Assembly (NCBI RefSeq): GCF_904846225.1
Contig: NZ_CAJGZJ010000001.1
Span: 248,001 to 312,000 of the forward strand
Source of the DNA: Psychrobacter immobilis
GTDB lineage: Bacteria; Pseudomonadota; Gammaproteobacteria; Pseudomonadales; Moraxellaceae
DNA length: 64,000 nucleotides
Reading direction: 5' to 3'
Every line of letters begins with the position of its first letter. Position 1 is the stretch's first letter. The notes under the pieces are model-generated. The model was given only the letters and a program-made list of their open reading frames with translations. It was not told the origin of the DNA and ran no database searches. The translations under genes and the position numbers were made by a program. Positions 17,791-27,400 of this stretch are shown piece by piece.

Positions 17791-17897
17791 AGGCTACCTT
17801 CGCAGGTAGTGCATGTACAGTAGGTGGATAATATACGTTTGCGCTATTCATTATTCATATTAAAAGATATCCCATTGATTCATAGGAGTGTGCCATT

Positions 17898-18710
17898 GTG
17901 GCGAAGATAGTTGTGATCACTTCAGGTAAAGGCGGTGTGGGTAAAACCACGACAAGTGCCTCTTTTGCTGCTGGTTTGGCGTTGCGTGGCTATAAGACAG
18001 TCGTTATCGATTTTGATGTGGGTCTACGTAATCTAGACTTAATCATGGGCTGTGAGAACCGAATCGTTTATGATTTTGTTGATGTCATCACCGGTAATGC
18101 ACGCTTGTCGCAAGCACTTGTCAAAGACAAACAGCTTGAAAACTTGTACATCTTACCTGCCAGTCAAACACGCGATAAAGACGCATTGACGGATGACGGT
18201 GTGGCAGAGGTAATGGATGAGCTGTCCAAGCAGTTCGATTATATTATCTGTGACTCACCAGCAGGTATCGAGCGCGGCGCACAGTTGGCCATGTATCACG
18301 CTGATGAGGCGATTATCGTCACCAATCCTGAGATTTCTTCAGTACGTGACTCTGATCGTATTATTGGTATTTTACAGAGCCAAACTAAGAAGGTCGAAGA
18401 AGGTCAAGGCTCTGTTCGCGAGCATTTGATTATTACTCGTTATAATGCTGAACGTGCTGCGGCTAATGAGATGATGGATATCGATACGATCTCTAACGAT
18501 ATCTTGAAAGTTCCACTACTTGGTGTTGTTCCTGAAAGCCATTCGGTTCTTGAAGCATCTAACCATGGCGAGCCAGTCATTCACTATACCGACTCTGTTG
18601 CTGGTCAATGTTACGATGACATCGTCGCCCGTTTCTTAGGCGAAGAGCGTCCGCTACGTCATATTGACGTGAAGAAAAAGAGTTTATTACAGCGCTGGTT
18701 TGGGGGTTAA
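17898..18710 (+). CDS. minD: Septum site-determining ATPase MinD
   Basis: This 270-residue MinD has the deviant Walker A motif GKGGVGKTT at residues 10-18 and switch regions [17 protein letters not shown] and [12 protein letters not shown]. Its C-terminal amphipathic membrane-targeting helix is [11 protein letters not shown]. It cycles on and off the inner membrane with ATP, recruits MinC and is released by MinE. The start is GTG at 17898 with AGGAG 9 nt upstream. minE follows with a 1-nt overlap. Confidence 0.97.
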   Translation: MAKIVVITSGKGGVGKTTTSASFAAGLALRGYKTVVIDFDVGLRNLDLIMGCENRIVYDFVDVITGNARLSQALVKDKQLENLYILPASQTRDKDALTDDGVAEVMDELSKQFDYIICDSPAGIERGAQLAMYHADEAIIVTNPEISSVRDSDRIIGILQSQTKKVEEGQGSVREHLIITRYNAERAAANEMMDIDTISNDILKVPLLGVVPESHSVLEASNHGEPVIHYTDSVAGQCYDDIVARFLGEERPLRHIDVKKKSLLQRWFGG

Positions 18711-19003
18711 TGATGACTAAGAAAAAAGGATTTTGGAGTAGCCTATTTGGTACTGATGACAGTAGTAGTTCAGGTAGCGCCAATTTGGCTACTGAACGGC
18801 TTAAAGTAATTGTGGCTAGCGAAAATCGCTTAAACAATCGCTTAACTGCTGACCGTATCGAAAAGATGAAACGTGAAATATTAGAAGTGGTCAATAAATA
18901 CGTCAATGGTGTGCAGATAGATGATGTCAATATCAATCATCGTTCTGAGGATAGCCTAGATGTATTAGAGATGAATATCAGTTTACCTGAGCACAAAAAG
19001 TAA
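18710..19003 (+). CDS. minE: Cell division topological specificity factor MinE
   Basis: This 97-residue MinE starts in the TAATG overlap with minD (a second ATG follows at 18713), with GGGGG upstream as ribosome site. The N-terminal membrane-binding part is [10 protein letters not shown]. The MinD-activating helix is [13 protein letters not shown]-like and includes [13 protein letters not shown], followed by the dimerisation domain to [10 protein letters not shown]. It stimulates MinD ATPase and drives pole-to-pole oscillation. A terminator follows 48 bp downstream. Confidence 0.97.
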   Translation: MMTKKKGFWSSLFGTDDSSSSGSANLATERLKVIVASENRLNNRLTADRIEKMKREILEVVNKYVNGVQIDDVNINHRSEDSLDVLEMNISLPEHKK

Positions 19004-19050
19004 TGTGATAAAAGCCATTCTATCGATTAACTCTTTTGTCGCTCATCTAA

Positions 19051-19082
19051 AAAGCCTTAAGTATCCTACTTAAGGCTTTTTT
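19051..19082 (+). terminator. Terminator of minDE
   Basis: A 13-bp perfect stem, AAAGCCTTAAGTA/TACTTAAGGCTTT, with a 3-nt loop is followed by a T-run. It lies 48 bp after the minE stop. Confidence 0.92.
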
Positions 19083-19143
19083 GTGGTTTGCTCTAGCCTG
19101 CCATTATTGAAGTCGTCACACTTTTCTTATCGGATATAATCGA

Positions 19144-19240
19144 TTCACTATAAAAAAGTGCTACTGAAATAAGTTTTGCGCCGCATCAAACAGCAACGGC
19201 ACAGCAAGCAAGTAAAACTAATTATTTCATCCGTGCTATT
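19144..19240. repeat. Long-hairpin repeat, diverged copy E
   Basis: Flank ATTCACTATAAAA then AGTG, imperfect arms around TGAAATAA...GTTTT (left) and AAAAC...TTATTTCA (right), and a core ending GGCACAGCAAGCAAG match the other copies. The right arm overlaps the last codons and stop of the cytochrome b561 gene. Confidence 0.65.
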
Positions 19241-19749
19241 AAATTGTCTTTTTTGACAAACTGATGGTATAAAGCCGCGCCAATATGAATAAGCGTAAAC
19301 GCAATAATGGTTGGCCAAATAATATTGGTATGCAAATTATTATAAAAGCGTGCCAAACCCCGATCTGGCGTGACAAAAACAGGAATTTGGAACAAGCCAA
19401 AAATATCAACAGGTCGACCGCCGTAGACCGACATCAACAAGCCCGCCATTGGCATTGCAATTAATAGAGCATATAGCCCAAAATGCGACAATTGTGATAA
19501 TAACTGTTGCCACTTCGGCATGGTTACCGATGGCGGCGCTTTAGTCACTACGCGGTTAATCACCCGTGCTATCATCCAGCACAGCAAGCTGATACCAAAC
19601 GATTTATGCAGTCCGATATAAAGGTTGCTATCAAGATTTTCATGCAACAACATCATTATCCACGTGATCAGTAATAAAAGCGCGCTAATCCAGTGAAATA
19701 TGCGGCTACTGACGGGCCACTTTGATATGTTTGAATCTATATTACTCAT
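19222..19749 (-). CDS. Cytochrome b561 family protein
   Basis: This 175-residue four-helix membrane protein has a haem-ligand pattern. RIFHWISALLLLITWIMMLLHE lies in helix 1 (His near residue 18). GLHKSFGISLLCWMIARVINR is in helix 2. LSHFGLYALLIAMPMAGLLMSVYGG is in helix 3, and IAFTLIHIGAALYHQFV in helix 4. Such di-haem proteins oxidise quinol or carry electrons in the inner membrane, often to superoxide or to periplasmic partners. It is a single gene on the minus strand. The final codons and TAA lie in the right arm of hairpin repeat E, so the C-terminus NLIARMK may have been shaped by the repeat. Confidence 0.9.
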   Translation of the reverse strand: MSNIDSNISKWPVSSRIFHWISALLLLITWIMMLLHENLDSNLYIGLHKSFGISLLCWMIARVINRVVTKAPPSVTMPKWQQLLSQLSHFGLYALLIAMPMAGLLMSVYGGRPVDIFGLFQIPVFVTPDRGLARFYNNLHTNIIWPTIIAFTLIHIGAALYHQFVKKDNLIARMK

Positions 19750-19885
19750 TCGCTGCCTTATTAAATATCAATATTAGTCATATATAATCAATGTTATGAA
19801 CAAAACGGCGACTCATTCAGCGATTAAAAATAATCGAATTTACGGGCCAACATCTTTATAGAAAAACCCAAACGTAGGCGAGAAT

Positions 19886-20383
19886 CTAGCTGTCCAAGTC
19901 AATTAACTGATGCGCGATTTTATCTAAATCCGGCACTAAATAAGCGGTATTATTGATCATAACTGTCTGAAAAAGATAGGATAGCATAACGTTTTCGTTA
20001 ATAGGTATTACTGTTTCATCGATTTCTGTATTATTTACTTGCTCAGTAAGTTCAATATCTTTGACCTCAGAAATACGAACTTGTAATTGCCTTAGCTCGC
20101 CTGCCGTTTGCAATGCCAAACGGTGATCTGAGGTATTACCTTCTAACACAATTATCTTATCAGGCAGCTCATCCTCTTGCAGTAGATGGAATACCACCAC
20201 CTCATGTTGCTGCCAATGATAAGTGGACGTACGCTCCTCGTAGTTATCCACACTCAAAATCAGGCTGCTTGGAATGATCCAATCGGGTTGATTAAATGCT
20301 GGAACAATAGTCACATCAAGCATACCTTTGTTCGTAGTCAGTAAGCTTACTGCCTCAAACGAATGTTTCAAAATTTGTTTCAT
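19886..20383 (-). CDS. chpC: Twitching chemosensory protein ChpC (CheW-like)
   Basis: This 165-residue protein is last in the Pil-Chp cluster, 17 nt after chpB. It shows CheW-like features: MLDVTIVPAFNQPDWIIPSSLILSV near the N-terminus, RTSTYHWQQHEVVVFHLL in the middle, and AYLVPDLDKIAHQLI at the end. Position after a CheB gene matches chpC of Pseudomonas. Similarity is weak by eye, so the assignment rests largely on synteny. It would act as an accessory adaptor linking receptors with ChpA. The ribosome site is weak. Confidence 0.72.
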   Translation of the reverse strand: MKQILKHSFEAVSLLTTNKGMLDVTIVPAFNQPDWIIPSSLILSVDNYEERTSTYHWQQHEVVVFHLLQEDELPDKIIVLEGNTSDHRLALQTAGELRQLQVRISEVKDIELTEQVNNTEIDETVIPINENVMLSYLFQTVMINNTAYLVPDLDKIAHQLIDLDS

Positions 20384-20400
20384 ACATTGCTCACAATAAG

Positions 20401-21405
20401 TTAATGTGAAGAGGCTGCCTTTGCCCTTTCACCAATATAATCCGTCAGTTTTTTTGCTAGATCCACTGGACTACCGATAAAACTGCAATAGCCTGAATCA
20501 ATGATAGCCTGAGGCTGGCTCGAGCAAGCACTCAAGCTTGGATCTTGCGCCCACAGTTGACTGTTATTACCTTGAATGAGGTCCAAGTGTTGTGAACCAT
20601 CATGACCCATACCTGAAAATATAATATTGATCAACTCATTACCATAAACATCGCTGGTATTTTTGAGGATCTGACCAATAGAGGGCTTATATTCACCACT
20701 CCAAGCTTGCTCTAATAATATTATCCGACCTGTCGAATCACAGACAATCTGTTTATCGATGGGTGCTATGAGACACTGACCGACACGTAATCGCTGCGAA
20801 TAGGTAATAACCTGACAATGCCAATCATTATGACGGTTAAGTATGCGCGGCAACGTGCCAATCATGGTTTGGTTAAAATGATGAGCCAATAAGATACAAA
20901 CTGGTAGCGTGGGCGATAAGTTATCCAAAAATTCTTTTATGGCGCTAGGTCCACCCATAGAAGCGCCTAAAAATACCACGTAGCGCCAATTCGTCTCATT
21001 TTTATCATTGTTTTGAGCGGGAGTATCTATTAAGATCGGCAACGCAAATATGTCCGCAAATTTACGTGTCAATTTACGCTGCCATTTGGCGTATTGCCAT
21101 GCTTCATTGAGATAAGGTGCTTGACTAAAACCTATCAACACGGCGGCTGGTTTAGAAGTAGTCGTCGCGGCAATCATGTCATCATCATAGTCACTGTCTA
21201 TCAGCCAGATATCAATCACTGCATCAGCCAAATCAGTTTTTCTTTGCAATTGTGCTCGTGACATACAGCCAACAAGGGTAAACCCACAACTACGTACCGT
21301 ATCCGAAAAAGCCATACGCTGATGATGATCTTCTGCAATGACCATCACCTTAATATCGTCTTTGTTTTTTGCTTTCAATGCTAAAATGCGTGCATTATCC
21401 TTCAT
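20401..21405 (-). CDS. chpB: CheB-type methylesterase ChpB
   Basis: This 334-residue protein has a degenerate receiver-like N-terminus (about 15-110) and a C-terminal CheB methylesterase domain. The catalytic serine lies in LGASMGGPSAI near residue 142, the histidine in LAHHFNQTMIGTLPRIL near 172, and the aspartate in FSGMGHDGSQHLDLI near 275. It removes methyl groups from PilJ. The receiver half shows IDIWLIDSDYDD but no clear phospho-acceptor pocket lysine, so phosphorylation control may be weak. It overlaps chpA by 11 nt, so they are translationally coupled. Confidence 0.88.
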   Translation of the reverse strand: MKDNARILALKAKNKDDIKVMVIAEDHHQRMAFSDTVRSCGFTLVGCMSRAQLQRKTDLADAVIDIWLIDSDYDDDMIAATTTSKPAAVLIGFSQAPYLNEAWQYAKWQRKLTRKFADIFALPILIDTPAQNNDKNETNWRYVVFLGASMGGPSAIKEFLDNLSPTLPVCILLAHHFNQTMIGTLPRILNRHNDWHCQVITYSQRLRVGQCLIAPIDKQIVCDSTGRIILLEQAWSGEYKPSIGQILKNTSDVYGNELINIIFSGMGHDGSQHLDLIQGNNSQLWAQDPSLSACSSQPQAIIDSGYCSFIGSPVDLAKKLTDYIGERAKAASSH

Positions 21406-24400
21406 GAGTGAGGCTGACCTCTTTACCCAGTATGCTCTGGATTTTGTTCAGCAACTCTTGTTCTTGGAATGGCTTACCCATATAGTCGTTCACGCCAATC
21501 TCTAGCGCACGCTCACGATGCTTCTCTCCAGTACGTGACGTAATCATGATGATTGGAATATGCTTCAAGCGCTTATTGTACCTAACTTGAGTAGCTACCT
21601 CAAAACCATCCATACGTGGCATTTCAATATCTAACAAGATCATGTCTGGTGTCATGTCTTGTAATACCTCAATCGCATCGATCCCATCTTTTGCAACAGC
21701 CACCTTAAACCCTTGGCGCTCCAAGAAACGTGACGTCACTTTACGTACAGTGACTGAGTCATCGACGACCAATATAGTGGCTTTCGACTCTATACGTCCT
21801 CGTTTAACATCAACCGACTTGGATAAATTTTTGCCTAGCTGTGCATTACGCATTAAAGCAATCAAATCTAGGATAAGCATGACCGAACCATCACCCATGA
21901 TAGTCGCTGCAGAAATACCAGGAATATGTGATAGCTGTTGACCTAAGGGTTTTACAACCACTTCGATGCGCGATCCTGCAATTTGATCTACCTGTAAAGC
22001 AATATTGTGTCCAGTACGATTCTTAATAAGAATGAGCGGTAAGCTGGTATTGGTGTTGACGACAAGCTCGTTCAGTTTATTGCCTGATAGAATCTCATTT
22101 AAATAACGCACCCGATAATCAACGTCTTCAAAGCTTAATGTTGCCTCATCTGACTGATAATAGTCATACAGCTTTTCTGGATTAACACGAACCACACGCT
22201 CGATTTGTACCAATGGTATAGCATAATAACGATCTGCTGCACGCACAACCAACGCATCAGATACCGCCACAGTCAGTGGCAGGCGCATTGTAAAGTGCGA
22301 TCCCTTACCTAGCTCTGAGACAACCGATACAACGCCACCTAATTGACGAATCTCGCTAATAACCACGTCCATGCCCACGCCGCGTCCAGAAATCTGCGTC
22401 ACTTGTTTACTGGTACTTAATCCAGCATTAAAGATGTATTGCATGATATCTAGATCGGTTAGACTCGTATCATCTGCGTCAATAAGACCTTGTGAGATGG
22501 CTTTGTGACGTACTGCCTCTACATCGATTCCGCGTCCATCATCTATCAGCTCAATGACAATCTCACTACCCTCACGGTTTACTTCGAGAGTAATATGGCC
22601 ACTACGCTCCTTGCCTGCTTTTAGACGTGTTGACGTGTTTTCGATACCGTGATCGACCGCGTTACGAAGCATATGCTCAAGTGGTGACGTAATGCGCTCT
22701 AGGATGGTTCTATCCATCTCATCATCAGCGTTGATAATCTTTAGTTCAACAGACTTGTTAAGTTCATTGGCAGTCTGACGCACGATACGCTCAAGACGCG
22801 GGGTCAAACGCGTAAATGGTACCATACGCGAATTCATCAGACCGTCTTGCAATTCTGTTTGCGTTCGCGATAGCTGCAATAAAAGACTTTCACTATCACG
22901 TGTTTTTTCTAACAATGTATGGTTAATATCTACCAAATCTGATGCCGATTCTGTCAAAGATTTTGATAGCTGATTTAAAGAAGAGTATTGATCCATTTCT
23001 AGAGGGTCAAAATCTTCATTAGTAATCAACTCATCATCTATTTGCGATAAAATCTGCGCTTCAAGCTCGATTTCCATACGGCGTAACTGATCGGCCAATC
23101 GCTGTACCGTCGTTCCCATATCTTCGATACTACTAGTCAAGCTACTGATACCCATATCTATGCGAGCACGGTTAATGGCTGATTCGCCAGATAAGTTGAT
23201 CATATGTTCAATCACACCCCCTGAAATACGAATCATCTCATTGTTACTGGCACTCTGATCTTCTTCAGCCATACTGCTAAGCATAGAAGGCATTTCACTA
23301 ATATCTTTTGCCAGATATTGTGAGTCTTGCTGTTCTTTTGCAACAAGGATCGCCTCACGCTCGGCTTGTAGCGACTCTTTGGGTACGTGTTTTAAGCTCT
23401 CAGGATTTTTGCCAAATTGTTGTAACGCCTCAATTAATAATGTAGGTGTGGGCGGATTGATATTCTGTCTAAGGATAGATACTGCGTCAGCAAGCCAGTC
23501 ATGACTTACTACTAGTAGCTCTAAGACTTTTTTGGTAACAGGACGGCGGCCAGCCACAAAGTCACCATAAACGGACTCCATCTCATGAGCCAGATCGGCG
23601 ACACCCGTGGCCGCAACCATTCGCGCACCACCTTTGATGGTATGCAAATCATGCTGAAGCGCTTGTAGCACGGTGATATTACTCGTGTCTTTTAAGAATA
23701 CAGGCAGATATTTATTACGATGGGTAAGCTCTTCTGCTTCTTCTAAAAACACGGCTAAGATATCAGAGTCAGGTAAACTATCCGCCCATGATTGTTTAAT
23801 CATCGTGCTTAAGCTTAAGGAATCTGTTACTTCATCGCTACTATCAGTATTTTCATTAGACCTGTTTTCAGTCGCAATGCTTTGAGTATCAGGTTCGAAA
23901 TATTTGCTCGGCACTGGTATGACCAGCTCTACCGTTTCTGGTAACGATTTTGCCTTTTCAAGCTGTTGTAGCTGCTCAATAAGCTCTGAGGTAAAAAACG
24001 ATTTTTTATAATTCACGATATGCATGATTTGCAATGACATTGTGTCTTGCACCATCTGCATAATCTCTAACCACTGCGCTGTCGGCACTCTTTTGTTATC
24101 TACAAATGCTTCATAGACGCTTTCGGCTTCGTGAGTCAGATCGCCAATACTACGAATACCAGCCATCCGCGCGCCACCTTTAATAGTATGCAGATGACGC
24201 TGCAAGACTTTCAACGCATTAATATTGGTTATATCAGCACGCCATTTATTAAAACTCTCGTCTAACGCAGCATCAAGCTCTTGAGCTTCTTCTAAAAATA
24301 TTTCTAATAGCTCAGCATCCGTGTCGATAGACTCAAATTGCAGCTTAGCGGCTGGCACAGCTCGAACGATAAAGCCTTTCTCATTGCGACCATCATCCTC

Positions 24401-27400
24401 TTGATAAATACTTTGCAAATCTTCGAGAACTTGTTTGTCTATTTTTAATGAGGTACTACCAGCCAATGCATCAAACAAACCAACGAGTTGAGCATGGCCA
24501 GCATGCAATACGGCTTGAACATCTGTATCCCTCGCCTTACTAGGATTGCCCTGCAAGTACTTATAAGCATTGCCCAACTCATTGAGAATGGCAGTGAATT
24601 TCGGAAATTTTTGTGCTTTATTGGCCAAATATTGTATTTGTAAAATTTGCTGCGCTATATAGCTCTTAACACGCCCTGCCTCAGTGCTATTAAGCGCATC
24701 ATCCAATTCCCATTCGGCATCCAGTAATTCATCAATATTATTATCTAATAACTGTTCTATCGTCGGTTTGCTATCAGCTATTATATGACCATCACTAGTA
24801 ATAGATTGCTCACCCAGCATGGCTTGCAACGATGCTACATCTTGTTGGCTTTGCGTCTCTTCCATTGATAGGTCTTGTGGCTGAATGTTTTGTTTGTAAT
24901 TATTCAGATAACCATCTATCAGCGTAGCAGACGTGGCTAATGCCTCTAAATGTTGAGCATTCATGGTAGTGTCTTGTTGTTGTAGCACCTCCAAGCTATG
25001 CTCTATGGTTGCGCTGACTTCGCTGATAGCAACCAAAGCACTAGAACCAGATGCCCCTCTCAACGTATGAAAAGCCCGCACAATCTCATCGGTTACTTCA
25101 ACATGAAGCTGGTCTTGATGCTCATCAACAAACTGATCAATATCTTGTAACAAGCCTTCTGCTTCTTCGATAAAAATCTCAAAAAATTCTTTTTCTTGTT
25201 CGGTTTGAGGCGCTAAGAGAATCGGAGCTTCTGCTATCATGTCATTGACAGAGTTAATGAGCTGCAGCGTAATGTCGACCTCTTCGTGACTATCATCAAA
25301 ATTAGTCGTCTCACTTGAATCGGAAGACGTTACTAAACCATGATTTGACTCATACTCAGACCTATTTACTGCTTGCGTATACAAGGCGATGTAGCTAAAT
25401 TTATCACCTTGCTGCTTACTATATCCCTTAGCACAGGTAATCCATAATGGCACCATAGCTGGATAATTTTGACGGTTATTTTCAAATACCGTTAGCATCG
25501 CAGGATAAGCAGCCAATACATCGGTAATGAGCCGACAGATATCTGCTGAGGCAGTAATACTATGATCCAAAATGCGATTCAGCATGTCTTCTATAGACCA
25601 CGCCAACTCAGCCGTATAATGAGCGCCTACCATACGACCTGAGCCTTTTAAGGTATGAAACCCACGACGAATATCCTTCAGTTCACTTAAATCGGTTGAT
25701 GACAGTCGCCAAACCTCATATAAAGGGACGATTTCAGCCAATACCTCATTGGCCTCTTCTATAAATATCTCTTTAATATCAGGGTCTGCATCGTCTGCAT
25801 CAGCAGGTAGTTGCTCGGTCTCCGCCATAAAAGGAATAAGTACCGCTGGAATCTCTAAACTAAATGACAATACCGATATCTCTTTCTTTTCACTATTATC
25901 ACTTGTCTCGTTGGACTCATAATTAATAGTGTCGAGACCGTCTAATGACTCAGCGTCGTCAAGCATTGCGTTTGTTGTTTCTAATTCTGTGCTGCTTTCT
26001 ACGTCAAAACCATCTATCTCAAACACTGTTGCAGTTTTGGTTGTTGTAGGCTCAGGTTGGGTTAGCCCAGCATTGATAGGCTGATTCGTCATTAAGTTCT
26101 GACTTTGTACAATGGTTATCGCAGGATCCAAACTTGGGGGTCGTTGCGCTTCAAAATCCGTAATCATTACTGGTAAACGTTTGGTTGTTTCTATTACTAA
26201 ATTTACCACATCATCTGTAACAGGTAAGGTCTTATCTAAGAGACGATTCAGTAAGTTTTCGATTGCCCACGCCATCTCGCTAATGCTAAAAGCACTGACC
26301 ATACGGCCTGAGCCTTTTAGGGTATGAAAATTTCGGCGCACTTCTGTTAGCGGGGTTAAATCCTGAGAATCCTGCTGCCAAATAGGCAAGAAGTCTTCTA
26401 GATCACCGATTACATCCGTCACCTCGTCAATAAAGATCTCACGAATATCTGCATCCATCTCAAAACTATCAGGCTTAACTTGTTCACGAGCGCGTGTTAA
26501 CACCGCACTTTCTGTAACATTATCAATAGTGTGGCTACTCATGTCAGCAATATTTTGCTCCGACGTCGTCTCATTATCTACATTTGCATCGGTTGAAACT
26601 TGAGCGTTAAAAGGCTGGTCACTAGCAGGTGCAATTTCACCACTATCATCGTAACGAACTACATTTGCTGCTGGCTTTTGCGCCAAAAAAGTATCGTTAA
26701 TCGTCTCTGGTGCTTCGATATAAGTAGTAAGAAGCTGTGCGGCTTTAGCAGTGTATTCATTTGCCTGTGTTAATAATTTTTGATCAAAAACCTGCTGCGC
26801 AAGACAATCTAATAACAACTCAAGAGAGGTTAATGCTTCAGCCACTGCTTGAGTGATATTCCAGCTGAGTGCTTCAACCTTATGAGTTACCAATTGCGTA
26901 AATACGCTGGCCATATCGTTTATGGTTTGACTAACTTCTGACAAACCCATATCCGCAAAATTATTACTAATTTTGGTAAAATCTGCAGCCGTTGGTAACA
27001 GATGAATGTCTTGGCGCTGTATATAATCGTTGAAACTTTGCTTTACTTCTTCTACCGCAATACGCAACTCACGCCAATCTTTAACCGTAGAGGCAGTCGC
27101 ATGATTGTCATCCAGTGGCGCACCAACATTATCGAGCGCTTCAGACAATGTAGCAAAAAATCCGGACTCTCCTATCTTAAGAGATATTGCCTGCTCGGTA
27201 TTATAAATAGCGCTATATAGCTCTTGCAGTTTGTGCTCAATCTGCCTCTGCTCTGGTATAAAGCCTTCGCTTGATGATAAAGCATATTCTATATCCGTCA
27301 CGATTGACTCGACTTGCGACACATAATATGTCCAGCCTCGCCCTTCAAGTTGACGTTTTATTTTCTGTAAAGGGTTTAAAAGTGTATCGGGCTTATCTAG

